Below are positions 15,157-24,469 of a DNA stretch of 64,000 nt, piece after piece; positions within the stretch are counted from its first letter, which is position 1, and every line of letters begins with the position of its first letter. Origin of the DNA: an uncultured Caryophanales bacterium (GTDB lineage: Bacteria > Bacillota_I > Bacilli_A > RF39 > UBA660); contig CANOYR010000004.1 of assembly GCA_947571655.1 (NCBI GenBank), forward strand, positions 31,624 through 95,623, written 5' to 3'. The notes beneath the pieces are model-generated. The model made no database searches and was not told where the DNA came from. It saw only the letters and a program-made list of their open reading frames with translations. The position numbers were made by a program, and so were the translations under genes.

Positions 15157-15351
15157 GTGTCAGTAATTGATGAATATTTACAAATGATTTGTATGATTGA
15201 GTGTGCAAAAAAGAATTTATATGAAAATAAAAAAATAGATTTAGAGTTTAAGAAAAGTTATTTACAAAAATATGAGGATTTATTGAAGAGGCAATATCAG
15301 TTATTATGGGATTTTACCATAGAAATTATGGGAGGAGAAAAATGTAAATAG
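15157..15351 (+). CDS. Small helical protein of unknown function
   Basis: GTG at 15157 with GGTGAT upstream gives 64 residues: VIDEYLQMICMIECAKKNLYE and a long charged helix ending in IMGGEKCK. The frame extends back to a TTG at 15073, but that part contains no ribosome site and reads as hydrophobic noise. It lies just outside the integrated element and has no recognised family. Coding bias is moderate, so it could be a remnant. Confidence 0.45.
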   Translation: MSVIDEYLQMICMIECAKKNLYENKKIDLEFKKSYLQKYEDLLKRQYQLLWDFTIEIMGGEKCK

Positions 15352-15432
15352 AGTTTTATTTTTTATAAAAATAGCCTATTTTTTCTAGAAAATTTATGAT
15401 ACCATAAATAGTAGAGAATAGGAGGGATTATA

Positions 15433-16593
15433 TTGTATATACTGGACACTATTTATAATGATTATGATATTACCTATAAGACAAATATTAATGAAAATGT
15501 AATTCCTATATTGATTATGATTGGGCTTTTATGTGCATTAATTCTCTTTTTCTTTATTACTTTGATGCGAGTTTATAAAAAGGCAAATCGTTCTGGAATT
15601 TCGGCGATTATTCCTTTTTATAATTGTATTGTATTAATGGAAATTATCAATGAACCGAAATGGAAATTTCTTTTGTTAATTATTCCAGGAATCAATATTA
15701 TTTATTTTTGTATTTTTATGTATCAGTTAGCTAAGTGTTTTCGGAAGAATCAGTTTTATTGTATTTTAACTGCTCTTTTTCCTCTGATTATGATTCCTAT
15801 TTTAAGTTTTGGAAATAGTGAATATATTGGGATTAATGAGGAGGCAATGTTAGGGGTATCGATTGCTAAGGAACTTCCTGTAGACACGGGGAAGAAGCCA
15901 ACACTTTCTAATCCAGATCAACCAATTAAAGAACGTACCAAGGTAAATATGTCAATTGGTGGAGGAGTTTATCAAAAGGAATATCGAGATTCTTTATTAG
16001 AAGCAAAGAGTATTAAGAAACCAGTAGAGGATGGGATTGCAGATTTTAGAGTTGATCGTAGTGAATTGCCTTTAGAGGATTCTTCACAAAATGGAATTGA
16101 TTTACTTCAAAATGTGGCGTTTGTAGAAACAGATACTAATTCTTCATCTTCTCCTGTTGATTCACTATTACAGGTACAGTCTGTTGGTTCAGTGATGACT
16201 CCTACAGAAGCTTCTATGGAAGAAAGTTCTTCTTCTAGCTCTCAAGAAGGAGGAACTCCTTCTAGTAATTCTTCCGTTGAGTTTTCTGTAAATCATATGA
16301 TGGAACCGCCAGTTTCGTTACCAGAGGTGGCAGTTTCTTCAAATTCATCAAAAGATTTTTTGATTTCTCCTGTTGTTTCTAGTAATGATTCTAACCCAAG
16401 TATTTTATCGGTACCTGTAATTTCTTCGGAGGTAGAAAAACCAGATTTATTAGTATCTTCCTCTTCTTCTGTCCAGAATATAGAATCTTCTTCTATATCA
16501 TCTCCAGAACCAGAATTTATTCAGTGTCCTTATTGTGGGGCAAAGGTAAGAAATAATGCAAAAAAATGTTTTATGTGTGGAAAAGAATTATAG
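15433..16593 (+). CDS. Membrane protein with DUF5684-like domain, Ser-rich region and C-terminal zinc ribbon
   Basis: TTG start follows GGAGGG at 8 bp. Residues about 25-130 hold four hydrophobic segments with the DUF5684-type pattern (SAIIPFYNCIVLMEIINEPKW). Residues about 140-360 are disordered and Ser/Pro/Val-rich. The C-terminus is a zinc ribbon, CPYCGAKVRNNAKKCFMCGK. Such proteins are unstudied. Placement of a zinc ribbon after a long linker suggests a cytoplasmic interaction tail. It is followed directly by a tRNA-Ser with its own promoter. Confidence 0.75.
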   Translation: MYILDTIYNDYDITYKTNINENVIPILIMIGLLCALILFFFITLMRVYKKANRSGISAIIPFYNCIVLMEIINEPKWKFLLLIIPGINIIYFCIFMYQLAKCFRKNQFYCILTALFPLIMIPILSFGNSEYIGINEEAMLGVSIAKELPVDTGKKPTLSNPDQPIKERTKVNMSIGGGVYQKEYRDSLLEAKSIKKPVEDGIADFRVDRSELPLEDSSQNGIDLLQNVAFVETDTNSSSSPVDSLLQVQSVGSVMTPTEASMEESSSSSSQEGGTPSSNSSVEFSVNHMMEPPVSLPEVAVSSNSSKDFLISPVVSSNDSNPSILSVPVISSEVEKPDLLVSSSSSVQNIESSSISSPEPEFIQCPYCGAKVRNNAKKCFMCGKEL

Positions 16594-16610
16594 AAACAAT
16601 CAGGAATTAG

Positions 16611-16639
16611 TTGACAATAAAAAAAGAATACGGTATGAT
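16611..16639 (+). promoter_or_regulatory. Promoter of tRNA-Ser
   Basis: TTGACA, 17 bp, TATGAT about 37 bp before the tRNA. Confidence 0.8.
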
Positions 16640-16675
16640 TATTAATACGGATGCAATAGGTACTGTATTCTATTT

Positions 16676-16766
16676 GGAGACATACTCAAGAGGCTGAAGA
16701 GGCGCCCCTGCTAAGGGTGTAGAGTGGGTAACTGCTGCGAGGGTTCAAATCCCTCTGTCTCCGCCA
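16676..16766 (+). tRNA. tRNA-Ser (GCT anticodon)
   Basis: Class II tRNA with a long variable arm. Acceptor GGAGACA pairs with TGTCTCC, the anticodon loop is CTGCTAA, the discriminator is G and CCA is encoded. Confidence 0.95.
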
Positions 16767-16776
16767 TCGATTATTA

Positions 16777-16800
16777 CTCTTACAATGTAAGAGTTTTTTT
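16777..16800 (+). terminator. Terminator after tRNA-Ser
   Basis: ACTCTTAC and GTAAGAGT stem followed by seven T. Confidence 0.9.
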
Positions 16801-16883
16801 ATGTTTTTTTTGTAAAACGATTCTAATTATTTGACAAAAATCATGAAACTTTTTCATTTTTTCTGTTTTTTCGTTTGAAACTC

Positions 16884-16912
16884 TTGTCTTTTTCTAATAA
16901 TAATTATATACT
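16884..16912 (+). promoter_or_regulatory. Promoter upstream of TasA-like gene
   Basis: TTGTCT, 17 bp, TATACT, about 25 bp before the start codon. Confidence 0.55.
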
Positions 16913-16936
16913 TTATAATAATAGGAGGCTTATATT

Positions 16937-17584
16937 ATGACTAGGAAAAGACAAATGATAATCTCAATTTTGGCATTGTTATCTTTAGTTTTAGTAACAA
17001 CAGGAGTTAGTTATTCTTTATTAGATTATGATGAAAATAGTGCTTTGAATCGATCACAACTTACTTATAATTATTCTAATATTCAAGAGAAACCTGAACT
17101 TTCCATTACTAGTTATGTCCCTTTAATGGATGAAGATGGGAAGAAGATATCTACAGATGGGGAATTTTTTCATTTTTCATTAGATGGAACGGTTCCAAAA
17201 GGTAGTGAGGTTCCCTATGAAATTACAGTAGCAAGAGATCCTAGTTCTACGTTATCAGGGGATTTAGTAAAGGTTTATCTTACAGAGGTAGTTCATGATA
17301 AGGAGTATCCAATCGAATCTACTGTAAGTCAGGATGGTGTTGTGAAACGATATACGGAACTTGGGAAAAGTGATTTATCAGATACTTGGGAGAATCGTAC
17401 TTTATATCAAGGTGTTTTAGATTATGGTCGTGATGGTAATTTTCATAAAGAGTATAATCTTAGAATTTGGATTGATGGAACAACGGGACTTCAGCCAACA
17501 GTTTTAGAGGATGGAACGATTGCTTATCCATATCAAGGAAAAACTTTTATTTTAAAAGTAGGTGTATCTCAAAAGGATAGTTAA
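16937..17584 (+). CDS. Secreted beta-sandwich protein, TasA/camelysin-like architecture
   Basis: The 215 residues begin with a signal peptide (ISILALLSLVLVTTGVSYSLL) of the kind seen in TasA/camelysin-type matrix proteins, where the SYS/LLDYDE region follows cleavage. The mature part is beta-rich (SLDGTVPKGSEVPYEITV, VYLTEVVHDKEYP, YNLRIWIDGTTG) without Cys. Family assignment rests on signal style and predicted fold only. No SipW-type signal peptidase is next to it. Ribosome site AGGAGG precedes ATG, and a hairpin terminator follows at once, so it is a monocistronic unit. Confidence 0.55.
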   Translation: MTRKRQMIISILALLSLVLVTTGVSYSLLDYDENSALNRSQLTYNYSNIQEKPELSITSYVPLMDEDGKKISTDGEFFHFSLDGTVPKGSEVPYEITVARDPSSTLSGDLVKVYLTEVVHDKEYPIESTVSQDGVVKRYTELGKSDLSDTWENRTLYQGVLDYGRDGNFHKEYNLRIWIDGTTGLQPTVLEDGTIAYPYQGKTFILKVGVSQKDS

Positions 17585-17609
17585 AAAGAACAATTCAGTT
17601 CTTTTTTTT
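17583..17609 (+). terminator. Terminator
   Basis: AAAAAGAAC and GTTCTTTTT stem followed by T residues. Confidence 0.9.
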
Positions 17610-17696
17610 GTATACTTTTGTATAAATGATTGACAATTACTCTTTTTCTTTGCCACAATTAAATTGTCGAAAATTAGCGTAGATTGGGGGGATAAA

Positions 17697-19040
17697 ATGA
17701 ACGCGAACGACAAGAAGAGTTTATGGATTGTAGCTTTTCTATTAATACTTTTAGTTTTATTTCTAGTCATGATTCGAGGTTGTGATCAAAAGCAATTGCG
17801 TGATGATCAAGAAAATCATTTGAATGAACCAGAAATTAAGGATTCAGAAGTTGTTGATCAACAAATAGAGGATGAGAAGAAATCTGAAGAATCTCAATCT
17901 ATATCTTCTATTTCTGCATTTTTTGTTAAAAATGCTACCAATAATCAGATACAAGAAGAAACAAATTCTATGGAGAAATTGAAAGAATGCTTTACTGAAG
18001 TGATGCCTTTTTATCAAGTAGAGGTCGGAGATTCTTCATTTTCACTTCCTACCATACATACAGAGGCAGGGATGTATTTAAAAATTGAATACTTTCTAAA
18101 AGGATTGTATGAAAATGAGTATCAAGAAGTTTCTGATTTTGATATCAATCAACTAGGTATTTATAAAATTATTTATCATCTTTCTTTTAAAACAAAAACA
18201 TTTACAAAGGAAGTGATTGTAGAACTTCAAGATACACAAGCACCAATCATTGAAGGAATTGTAGAAAGATATAATCCGAATACAGGGATTAGTAGTTATG
18301 AGCCTGTTTCTTCTGGAAGTAGCATTAATCAGATGGTTCAGATTTCATTTCGAGATAATCATGAAGTTAGTTATGTAGAGTATTACAAAGCGAAGTATGA
18401 AATGATTGGAAATGTTAATACGATTGAACAAGAAGCAATGCAAGAAGTTATTTCAGTAGATTTTAATCAGGACTTTTTCCTTTATGAAGATGGAGAATAC
18501 CATATTAGAGCCTATGATTTTTCTGGAAATGTAAGAGAGTATATTGTTACTATCGATCGTACACATCCAGTTTTGGTTAGAACTTATTCTAGAATTGATA
18601 AAAATTATACTTATGTTATGATTGAGTCTCAAGAAAAGTTACAACCTCTTTCTGGTTGGGAAGTTTGTAATGATGGATATGCTTTAAGAAAAATTTATTC
18701 TAATGGTCAAAGTGAAACAGTTACGGTTTTTGATCTCGCTGGAAATGCTTCAAGTATTTTTGTGGAAACAGAGATTATCCAAATATCTATTGATGTTTAT
18801 CAAAATAGTCAAAAGACATCTAGTATTAATTTAAATACTAATGATGGAATTATTTTTGTTAGACTTCAACATCATTTGGAACATTTAGAACTTTGGTATT
18901 CTGATGGAAGTAGTGGCTTTCAACTTTATCAAGATGAAAATTTGATAAAAGCAGGACATTATACTTTCCAAGCAGTTCTTGATGGTATCGTTATGGATAC
19001 TTTAGAATTTGATATTTCTGAAATGCAAGTAGGAGATTAA
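17697..19040 (+). CDS. Membrane-anchored protein with Ig-like repeats
   Basis: The 447-residue protein has a single N-terminal membrane helix (LWIVAFLLILLVLFLVMI), an acidic linker, then at least two Ig-like modules. One ends FTKEVIVELQDTQAPIIEG, and another reads YEDGEYHIRAYDFSGNVREYIV then DRTHPVL, matching bacterial Ig/DUF5011-like edges. ATG at 17697 is chosen for its GGGGGGAT site over the TTG at 17664. It is probably an extracellular structural or adhesive protein. It is followed by a terminator, so it stands alone. Confidence 0.7.
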   Translation: MNANDKKSLWIVAFLLILLVLFLVMIRGCDQKQLRDDQENHLNEPEIKDSEVVDQQIEDEKKSEESQSISSISAFFVKNATNNQIQEETNSMEKLKECFTEVMPFYQVEVGDSSFSLPTIHTEAGMYLKIEYFLKGLYENEYQEVSDFDINQLGIYKIIYHLSFKTKTFTKEVIVELQDTQAPIIEGIVERYNPNTGISSYEPVSSGSSINQMVQISFRDNHEVSYVEYYKAKYEMIGNVNTIEQEAMQEVISVDFNQDFFLYEDGEYHIRAYDFSGNVREYIVTIDRTHPVLVRTYSRIDKNYTYVMIESQEKLQPLSGWEVCNDGYALRKIYSNGQSETVTVFDLAGNASSIFVETEIIQISIDVYQNSQKTSSINLNTNDGIIFVRLQHHLEHLELWYSDGSSGFQLYQDENLIKAGHYTFQAVLDGIVMDTLEFDISEMQVGD

Positions 19041-19055
19041 TTAGTGATAAGAAAA

Positions 19056-19109
19056 GCAAGTAGTCAAAGTACTTGTTGAAACAATTGTCAAAGAATTGTT
19101 TCTTTTTTT
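19056..19109 (+). terminator. Double hairpin terminator
   Basis: CAAGTA/TACTTG hairpin followed by GAAACAATT and AATTGTTTC stem (19078-19102) with seven T. Confidence 0.88.
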
Positions 19110-19188
19110 AGATAGATGATTTGTTTAAAATCATCTTTTTCTTTTTTTTACAGTATGATATAATCTTTTTAAGATAGAGGGTGTTAGG

Positions 19189-20952
19189 ATGCTAGGAAAA
19201 ATTCTTTCCATTGAAGGAAGCTATGTTCAGGTAGAATTAGGAATTGATATTACTTCTCAGGCTAGTTTAATTCATATTCATGTGATATTTGAAGATGATA
19301 AGAGCAAAATCGTTGGAGAAATTCAAGATGTTAATCGGGATACGATGAGAGTTGCTATTGTCGGGGAGATTATTGAAGATTCTTTTTATTCTGGATGTTT
19401 AAAAAAGCCATCTTTTCGATCAACACTTCGAATTATTCGAATGGATGAATTGTCTTTAATTTTAGGAAATCAACAGATTCGAGATAATCGTCAGGTTTAT
19501 TTTGGACTTTCTACTGTCTATCCTAATTATCGTGTAAATGTCGATATTAACCGTTTTTTTAATCATCATTTTGCGATTCTTGGGAACACAGGTGCTGGAA
19601 AGAGTTTTACTGTTTCTAGGTTAATTCAAAACTTATTTGCAGGAAGTAGTTATGTTCCTATTAATTCTAATATTTTTATCTTTGATGCTTATGGAGAGTA
19701 TACTAGTGCTTTTACTTCTTTAGAAAAGAAGAATCCGATGATTCGTTATAAGGTAATTACTACAGATATAGAAAATGGAACAGGTGAGTTGTTAAAAATT
19801 CCTTTATGGTTGTTGGATGCAGATGATTTTGCGCAATTACTGAAGGTTGATCATCCTAATCAATTACCGATTATTGAAAAGGCATTGACTTTGGTTAAAG
19901 TGTTAAATAGTAATCATCCTGATATTTATAAACATAAAAATGATATTTTAGCTCGAGCAATTTTAGATATTTTATTAAGTGGGAGTGATTCTGGAAAAAT
20001 TAGGGATCAAATTACTGCCATTTTAACAAATTTTCATACAGAAGAATTAAATTTGGAAACAAAGATTTCTCAGCCTGGATATGTTCGGACTTTGAAACAA
20101 TGTTTATATACAGATCAAACTGGAAAAATGCAGGAGATGGAAGCTGTTGTTGATTTAGTTAGTCGATTTGTAGTGGATGGATTAGATTTGTCTAAATATC
20201 AAAATCAAAATACTGTTTTTTCTTTACAGGATTTGGAAAATGCGATGGATTTTGCACTGATTAGTGAAGGAGTCTTGAAAAGTAACCGAGTTTTTGATTA
20301 TGCAAATATTTTAGGAATTCGTCTTCATAGTTTGGCAAATAGTGAGGCTTCCAAATATTTTGATTGTAGTGAAATGATGTCTAGAGAAACTTATATTCGA
20401 AAGTTAATTACAGCAAGTGATGGGCATAAGGCACAAATTGTAAATTTTAATATTAGTCATGTTGATGATCGTATGGCAAAGGCAATTACAAAGATTATTT
20501 CTCGTATTTTGTTTACTTTTTCTTCAGAACAGAAAGAGCGTGCGAAGATTCCTTTTCATATTATTATAGAAGAGGCTCATCGTTATGTACAAAATGACTT
20601 AGATACAGAAATTTTAGGTTATAATATTTTTGATCGTATTACAAAGGAAGGAAGGAAGTATGGGATTATTTTAGGACTTATTACACAAAGACCATCAGAA
20701 TTATCGGAAACTTCTATTTCTCAATGTAGTAACTTTTTAATTTTAAGAACTTTACATCCAAAGGATTTATCATTTATTAAAAATATGATTCCTAATATTA
20801 GTGGAGAAATTGTAGAACAATTAAAATTATTACAGTCTGGAAGTTGTATTGCTTTTGGAACAGCATTTAAGGTTCCTGTTTCTATTAAATTTGAAAAACC
20901 AAATCCAGAGCCTTTAAGTAATAATGCTGATATTCAGTCTGCATGGTATTAG
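19189..20952 (+). CDS. HerA/DUF87-type ATPase with N-terminal barrel
   Basis: The 587-residue protein starts with a HAS-type beta-barrel (about 1-100), then the FtsK-HerA ATPase: Walker A GNTGAGKS (residues 132-139), Walker B-like IFDAYGEY and IIIEEAHRYV, and a terminal GLITQRPSE sensor and ISQCSNFLILRT. HerA is a hexameric DNA translocase that usually pairs with the nuclease NurA or acts in defence islands. Neither a nuclease nor a defence partner lies beside it here, and it has its own terminator-bounded unit. Bacterial solitary copies of this kind are common and unstudied. ATG follows GAGGGTGTT. Confidence 0.9.
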   Translation: MLGKILSIEGSYVQVELGIDITSQASLIHIHVIFEDDKSKIVGEIQDVNRDTMRVAIVGEIIEDSFYSGCLKKPSFRSTLRIIRMDELSLILGNQQIRDNRQVYFGLSTVYPNYRVNVDINRFFNHHFAILGNTGAGKSFTVSRLIQNLFAGSSYVPINSNIFIFDAYGEYTSAFTSLEKKNPMIRYKVITTDIENGTGELLKIPLWLLDADDFAQLLKVDHPNQLPIIEKALTLVKVLNSNHPDIYKHKNDILARAILDILLSGSDSGKIRDQITAILTNFHTEELNLETKISQPGYVRTLKQCLYTDQTGKMQEMEAVVDLVSRFVVDGLDLSKYQNQNTVFSLQDLENAMDFALISEGVLKSNRVFDYANILGIRLHSLANSEASKYFDCSEMMSRETYIRKLITASDGHKAQIVNFNISHVDDRMAKAITKIISRILFTFSSEQKERAKIPFHIIIEEAHRYVQNDLDTEILGYNIFDRITKEGRKYGIILGLITQRPSELSETSISQCSNFLILRTLHPKDLSFIKNMIPNISGEIVEQLKLLQSGSCIAFGTAFKVPVSIKFEKPNPEPLSNNADIQSAWY

Positions 20953-21081
20953 AGTTATAAAAATTTACTTTATGTCGTAAAAGGAAGAAGAAAATAGTAA
21001 AGAAATTGTGATAATCTCTTTTTCTTTCTATTGGATTGTGTTACAATAACAGTTAGATAAGATAAAAATGGAGGAATAAAT

Positions 21082-21522
21082 ATGGCACTTGATAAAATAA
21101 AAAACTTTTTTGGAGTAACGGAGTCAGAAGATGTAGCAGTTACAGAAACAGGGGCAGAAGACATGTATTATAAAGTATCAAAGGCAGAAGTACAGGAAGA
21201 AGCTCCTAGTTCGAATAAGATGATTCTATTTGAGCCAAGGGCCTATTCAGAAAGTTCGCAAATTGTTGATTATTTAAAATCAAGAAATACTGTTGTTGTA
21301 AACTTAAAAAGAGTAACGCCTGATCAGGCAAAAAGAATTATTGACTTTTTGACAGGAAGTTTATATGCAATGAATGGAAATTTACAAAAATTAGGTGGTG
21401 GAATTTTCTTGTGTGCACCTAATAATATTAATATCGAGGGAAAGATTTCAGAAGATACGAAGCCGGTAGCGGCAAACAAGGGGAAGGCCAAAGAAGCGAA
21501 AGAGGATGAATTTAACTGGTGA
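21082..21522 (+). CDS. sepF: Cell division protein SepF
   Basis: Cytoplasmic FtsZ-binding membrane anchor of the division ring. The 146 residues show an N-terminal amphipathic helix (MALDKIKNFFGV), an acidic linker and the conserved SepF core (ILFEPRAYSESSQIVDYLK, then TPDQAKRIIDFLTGSLYAMNGNLQKLGGGIFL). It is followed 25 bp later by a DivIVA-like gene, a standard division pairing in Firmicutes. Confidence 0.96.
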   Translation: MALDKIKNFFGVTESEDVAVTETGAEDMYYKVSKAEVQEEAPSSNKMILFEPRAYSESSQIVDYLKSRNTVVVNLKRVTPDQAKRIIDFLTGSLYAMNGNLQKLGGGIFLCAPNNINIEGKISEDTKPVAANKGKAKEAKEDEFNW

Positions 21523-21546
21523 TAGATAGCTTTAGAGGTGGGGGTT

Positions 21547-21981
21547 ATGGAAAAATTTCAGAAAGAGTTTTTAGGCTACAGAAAAAAGGATGTCAATCAA
21601 TTTATTCAGGAAACAATTGAGAAAACTGAGAATTTCTTAGAAAAGTTGAAAGCTCAAGAGCGGCAAATTGAAACTTTAGAAAAGCAGATTATCCATTATC
21701 AAAAATCAGAGGCTGATTTGAAATCATTCTTAGAAAATTCAGCAGGAGATCCTGTTCGGATAAGAAATTATTCTTATCAAAAGGCAAGTCGAATGATTGA
21801 GGATGCTCAAAGGAATGCAGATCGAATTATATCCGCTGCCATTGAAAGATCAGAGGAATTAGAACAGAAAGTCATCGTAGCAGAAAAAAAGTTACAAAGA
21901 TTTAAGAATCAGTTGAGAACGATTATTGAACAACAGACGGATATTGTGGAACAGATTAAGGATTTGGAAATGGAAAGATAA
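21547..21981 (+). CDS. DivIVA-like coiled-coil protein
   Basis: The 144 residues start MEKFQKEFLGYRKKDVNQFI, the DivIVA N-terminal membrane-curvature module with its FxxxxxGYxxxxVxxF pattern, followed by a continuous coiled coil. DivIVA/GpsB proteins localise to poles and septa and organise division or cell-wall synthesis. The ATG at 21547 follows GAGGTGGGGG. The GTG at 21538 is less likely. The gene sits directly after sepF in the expected order. Confidence 0.9.
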   Translation: MEKFQKEFLGYRKKDVNQFIQETIEKTENFLEKLKAQERQIETLEKQIIHYQKSEADLKSFLENSAGDPVRIRNYSYQKASRMIEDAQRNADRIISAAIERSEELEQKVIVAEKKLQRFKNQLRTIIEQQTDIVEQIKDLEMER

Positions 21982-22022
21982 CGTTTCCTTATCTTTTTTA
22001 TTTTAAAAGAATGGAGGTTCCT

Positions 22023-23849
22023 ATGAATTGTAGTAGAGATTTTAAGAGTAAATTAAAGGGATTTACTTTAATTGAATTATTAGCAACAATGGTAATTTTA
22101 TCCATCATATTAGGTCTTGCGATTCCTGCCTATGGAGCCTATGTTCGTTCTGCTAGAAATAAGGCTTATAAAACTGCAGAGGAATCTTTTCAAGTAGCGG
22201 CAAGTAATGCACTGACTCATTGTATGACTGCTCCAAGCGATGAAATGATTAATTTTTGTAATATTCATCAAGCTCCTAAAAATCAATATGAGTATAATGT
22301 TGTTACGGGATCTGAGCTTATTAAATATAATTATATTGATCCAATTGTAGATCCTGAAGATACTGATCGAACATGCGATATGAATCAATCTTATGTTTAT
22401 ATTTCTAATAAAGCTAATTCTGAAGAAGAAAATAATAATGAGTTTGTATATAAAATTTGTTTAATTTGTGGTGATAGAAGAAGTAGTGATTGTAGAGATG
22501 ATATTTTATCGGAAATTGCTAGTGAATGGAAAAGTAGTTGTGTCGTTTCTTATGATGAAGCTGGTATGATGAGTTATGATGGGAAATGGACAGATGAGGA
22601 TTTGTTTTTAAGTTTATCTTCAACAGGAAACTATAAGTATGGGATCAATCAGTATCGGTATCAAATTGGTGAAGAGGCATGGAATGCGATTCGTGCAAGA
22701 GAGGATGTTGCTAAAGTAACATTAAATCGTACGATTGGTGATAAACAAATTCATGTTGAATCTTATGATGGTGTCAATCAAATCAGAAAAACGATTTGTA
22801 CTAGTAGTGGTGGGAGTTTAATTAAGCTTGATAAAACTGTGATTGGTGGAGTAGGAATTGATGGAAAACAGACTGATGGAACTCATGTTTCTAGTAATGA
22901 ATGGGCTGGAACGGATGTTATTTTAACTGCTGTTGTAAATCCTAGTAAGTCTGTGAGTGGATATCAATATATTTGGTATAAAGATGGGGAAGTTATTTCA
23001 GATGCTACGGAGGTTACTTATACGGCAAAGACCAACGGAACTTATACTGTTGAAGTAACGAATGGTGTTGGTAAACAACATGTTACTTCTCATCCTTTTG
23101 TTGTAAAAATTGACTTTAAAGCTCCAACCTGTGAACTTTCTGCAAGTGGGGAGATGTCAGGGGAATGGTATGTTGGTGATGTTCATATTGCATTTAAAAA
23201 TATTAGTGATTTAGAGGAAGATGGAACTTTGGGAAGTGGGGTAAAAAGTCAACAGTTGAGTCATACTGTAGTGGATAAAGATAGTGCGCTTTTAAAGGTT
23301 ACAGGAACGGTGATTGATCAGGTTGGAAAAAAGGGAACTTGTAGTATTGTGATTAAGAGAGATACTGCTACTCCAAGTGCAAAACCAAAAAAAGATCCTC
23401 TAGCAATTGGAAAAAAGAATTATAATTTTACTGATAATTTGCAGATTCAATGGGGACCTTCGAAGGGAACTGTTGTTTGTGATCCTAAAACTAGTATTGA
23501 TGCTGAGAGATATACGGTAAATTGTACATTAACTTCTACTGCTAATCATAAACAATCCACAGTGAATTTTTCTGTTGGACGTACGTATCCTGCTACTCAT
23601 GTTGAAAAAATTTGTACAAGAGAGGTTAATTGTCGAGAAGAGAGTTATTGTGTGAGTCATGAAGCTTGTAGTCCTTGGGAATGTACCTGTGGTTCTTGGC
23701 CAGATGGTTGTTGTACCCAATATCCGAATACAGTTTGTTGTGTGGGGGATGAAATTAAGAAAACCGTATGTGATATTGAGTCTTATAATTGTTCTTATTA
23801 TAGTTGTCCAGACGGTGGAACTTTGAATGGGAAAACTTGTGAGTTTTAG
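22023..23849 (+). CDS. Giant type IV prepilin-like surface protein
   Basis: The N-terminus has the prepilin cleavage site KGFTLIELLATMVILSIILG (residues about 15-35, with Glu at position 5 after the Gly), so it should be processed by a prepilin peptidase and enter a pseudopilus. Unlike a usual pilin of 150-200 residues, it has 608: an Ig-like segment (YIWYKDGEVISDATEVTYTA), another domain and a Cys-rich tail (CTREVNCREESYCVSHEACS). ATG at 22023 follows ATGGAGGTTCC. No prepilin peptidase is in the window. It is probably an adhesin or minor pilin. The next gene starts 11 bp later. Confidence 0.85.
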   Translation: MNCSRDFKSKLKGFTLIELLATMVILSIILGLAIPAYGAYVRSARNKAYKTAEESFQVAASNALTHCMTAPSDEMINFCNIHQAPKNQYEYNVVTGSELIKYNYIDPIVDPEDTDRTCDMNQSYVYISNKANSEEENNNEFVYKICLICGDRRSSDCRDDILSEIASEWKSSCVVSYDEAGMMSYDGKWTDEDLFLSLSSTGNYKYGINQYRYQIGEEAWNAIRAREDVAKVTLNRTIGDKQIHVESYDGVNQIRKTICTSSGGSLIKLDKTVIGGVGIDGKQTDGTHVSSNEWAGTDVILTAVVNPSKSVSGYQYIWYKDGEVISDATEVTYTAKTNGTYTVEVTNGVGKQHVTSHPFVVKIDFKAPTCELSASGEMSGEWYVGDVHIAFKNISDLEEDGTLGSGVKSQQLSHTVVDKDSALLKVTGTVIDQVGKKGTCSIVIKRDTATPSAKPKKDPLAIGKKNYNFTDNLQIQWGPSKGTVVCDPKTSIDAERYTVNCTLTSTANHKQSTVNFSVGRTYPATHVEKICTREVNCREESYCVSHEACSPWECTCGSWPDGCCTQYPNTVCCVGDEIKKTVCDIESYNCSYYSCPDGGTLNGKTCEF

Positions 23850-23860
23850 GAGGATAAGAT

Positions 23861-24349
23861 ATGAGAAATAGAATATGGCTTGTATTCTTAATTTTGGGGA
23901 TACTATTTGTTTTTTCAGGTTTTCTATTTTCTTTTTTTGAAGATTCTTTGAAGAAGAATCCAATCGATAATTCTGATTCTATTGTTACTGTTGAGGCTAG
24001 TTATTCTTGTTCTCAAAAGACTGAGAAATTTAATGGTCAAATAAATGGAAGTTTCATGGAATTTGAGTTTCATCGTTATTATCATTTTAGTTATCAAGAT
24101 AATGAAATTTTGTATGCGACACGAGGAGTACATTATCAATTTCCAAGTTTAGATATTTATAAAAAATTTGAATGGTCAAAGGAAAGTAGCAATACTTTAC
24201 CAGATCATGTAGAAGAGGATTTAGAGAATTTAGTAAAAAATTATAGTTGGTCTACGACAATTTTGAAGGAAAATGATTCTGATGGATTGAATGAGTATTT
24301 AGATTATTTAAGTAAGTTAGGTTATACATGTAAAAAAATAGGAGAGTAA
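23861..24349 (+). CDS. Membrane-anchored hypothetical protein
   Basis: The 162-residue protein has one N-terminal helix (LVFLILGILFVFSGFLFSFF) and an outside domain of about 130 residues with two Cys (SYSCSQK near residue 48 and YTCKKIG near the end) that may bond. It lies 11 bp after the giant prepilin, in the same direction, so the two are probably one operon. GGAGG precedes ATG. No family is recognised. Confidence 0.65.
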   Translation: MRNRIWLVFLILGILFVFSGFLFSFFEDSLKKNPIDNSDSIVTVEASYSCSQKTEKFNGQINGSFMEFEFHRYYHFSYQDNEILYATRGVHYQFPSLDIYKKFEWSKESSNTLPDHVEEDLENLVKNYSWSTTILKENDSDGLNEYLDYLSKLGYTCKKIGE

Positions 24350-24432
24350 TTTCTATGAAATTTATAGTATGGTAATAAGAAATGACAATATTTATTTTAA
24401 ATAGAAAAATCAGAAAAAATTGTGTAAAGTGA

Positions 24433-24461
24433 TTGAAAGCATTTTTCTTTTATGATATATT
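24433..24461 (+). promoter_or_regulatory. Promoter of the ileS T-box leader
   Basis: TTGAAA, 17 bp, TATATT just upstream of the T-box stem I. Confidence 0.65.
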
Positions 24462-24469
24462 AATAACGT

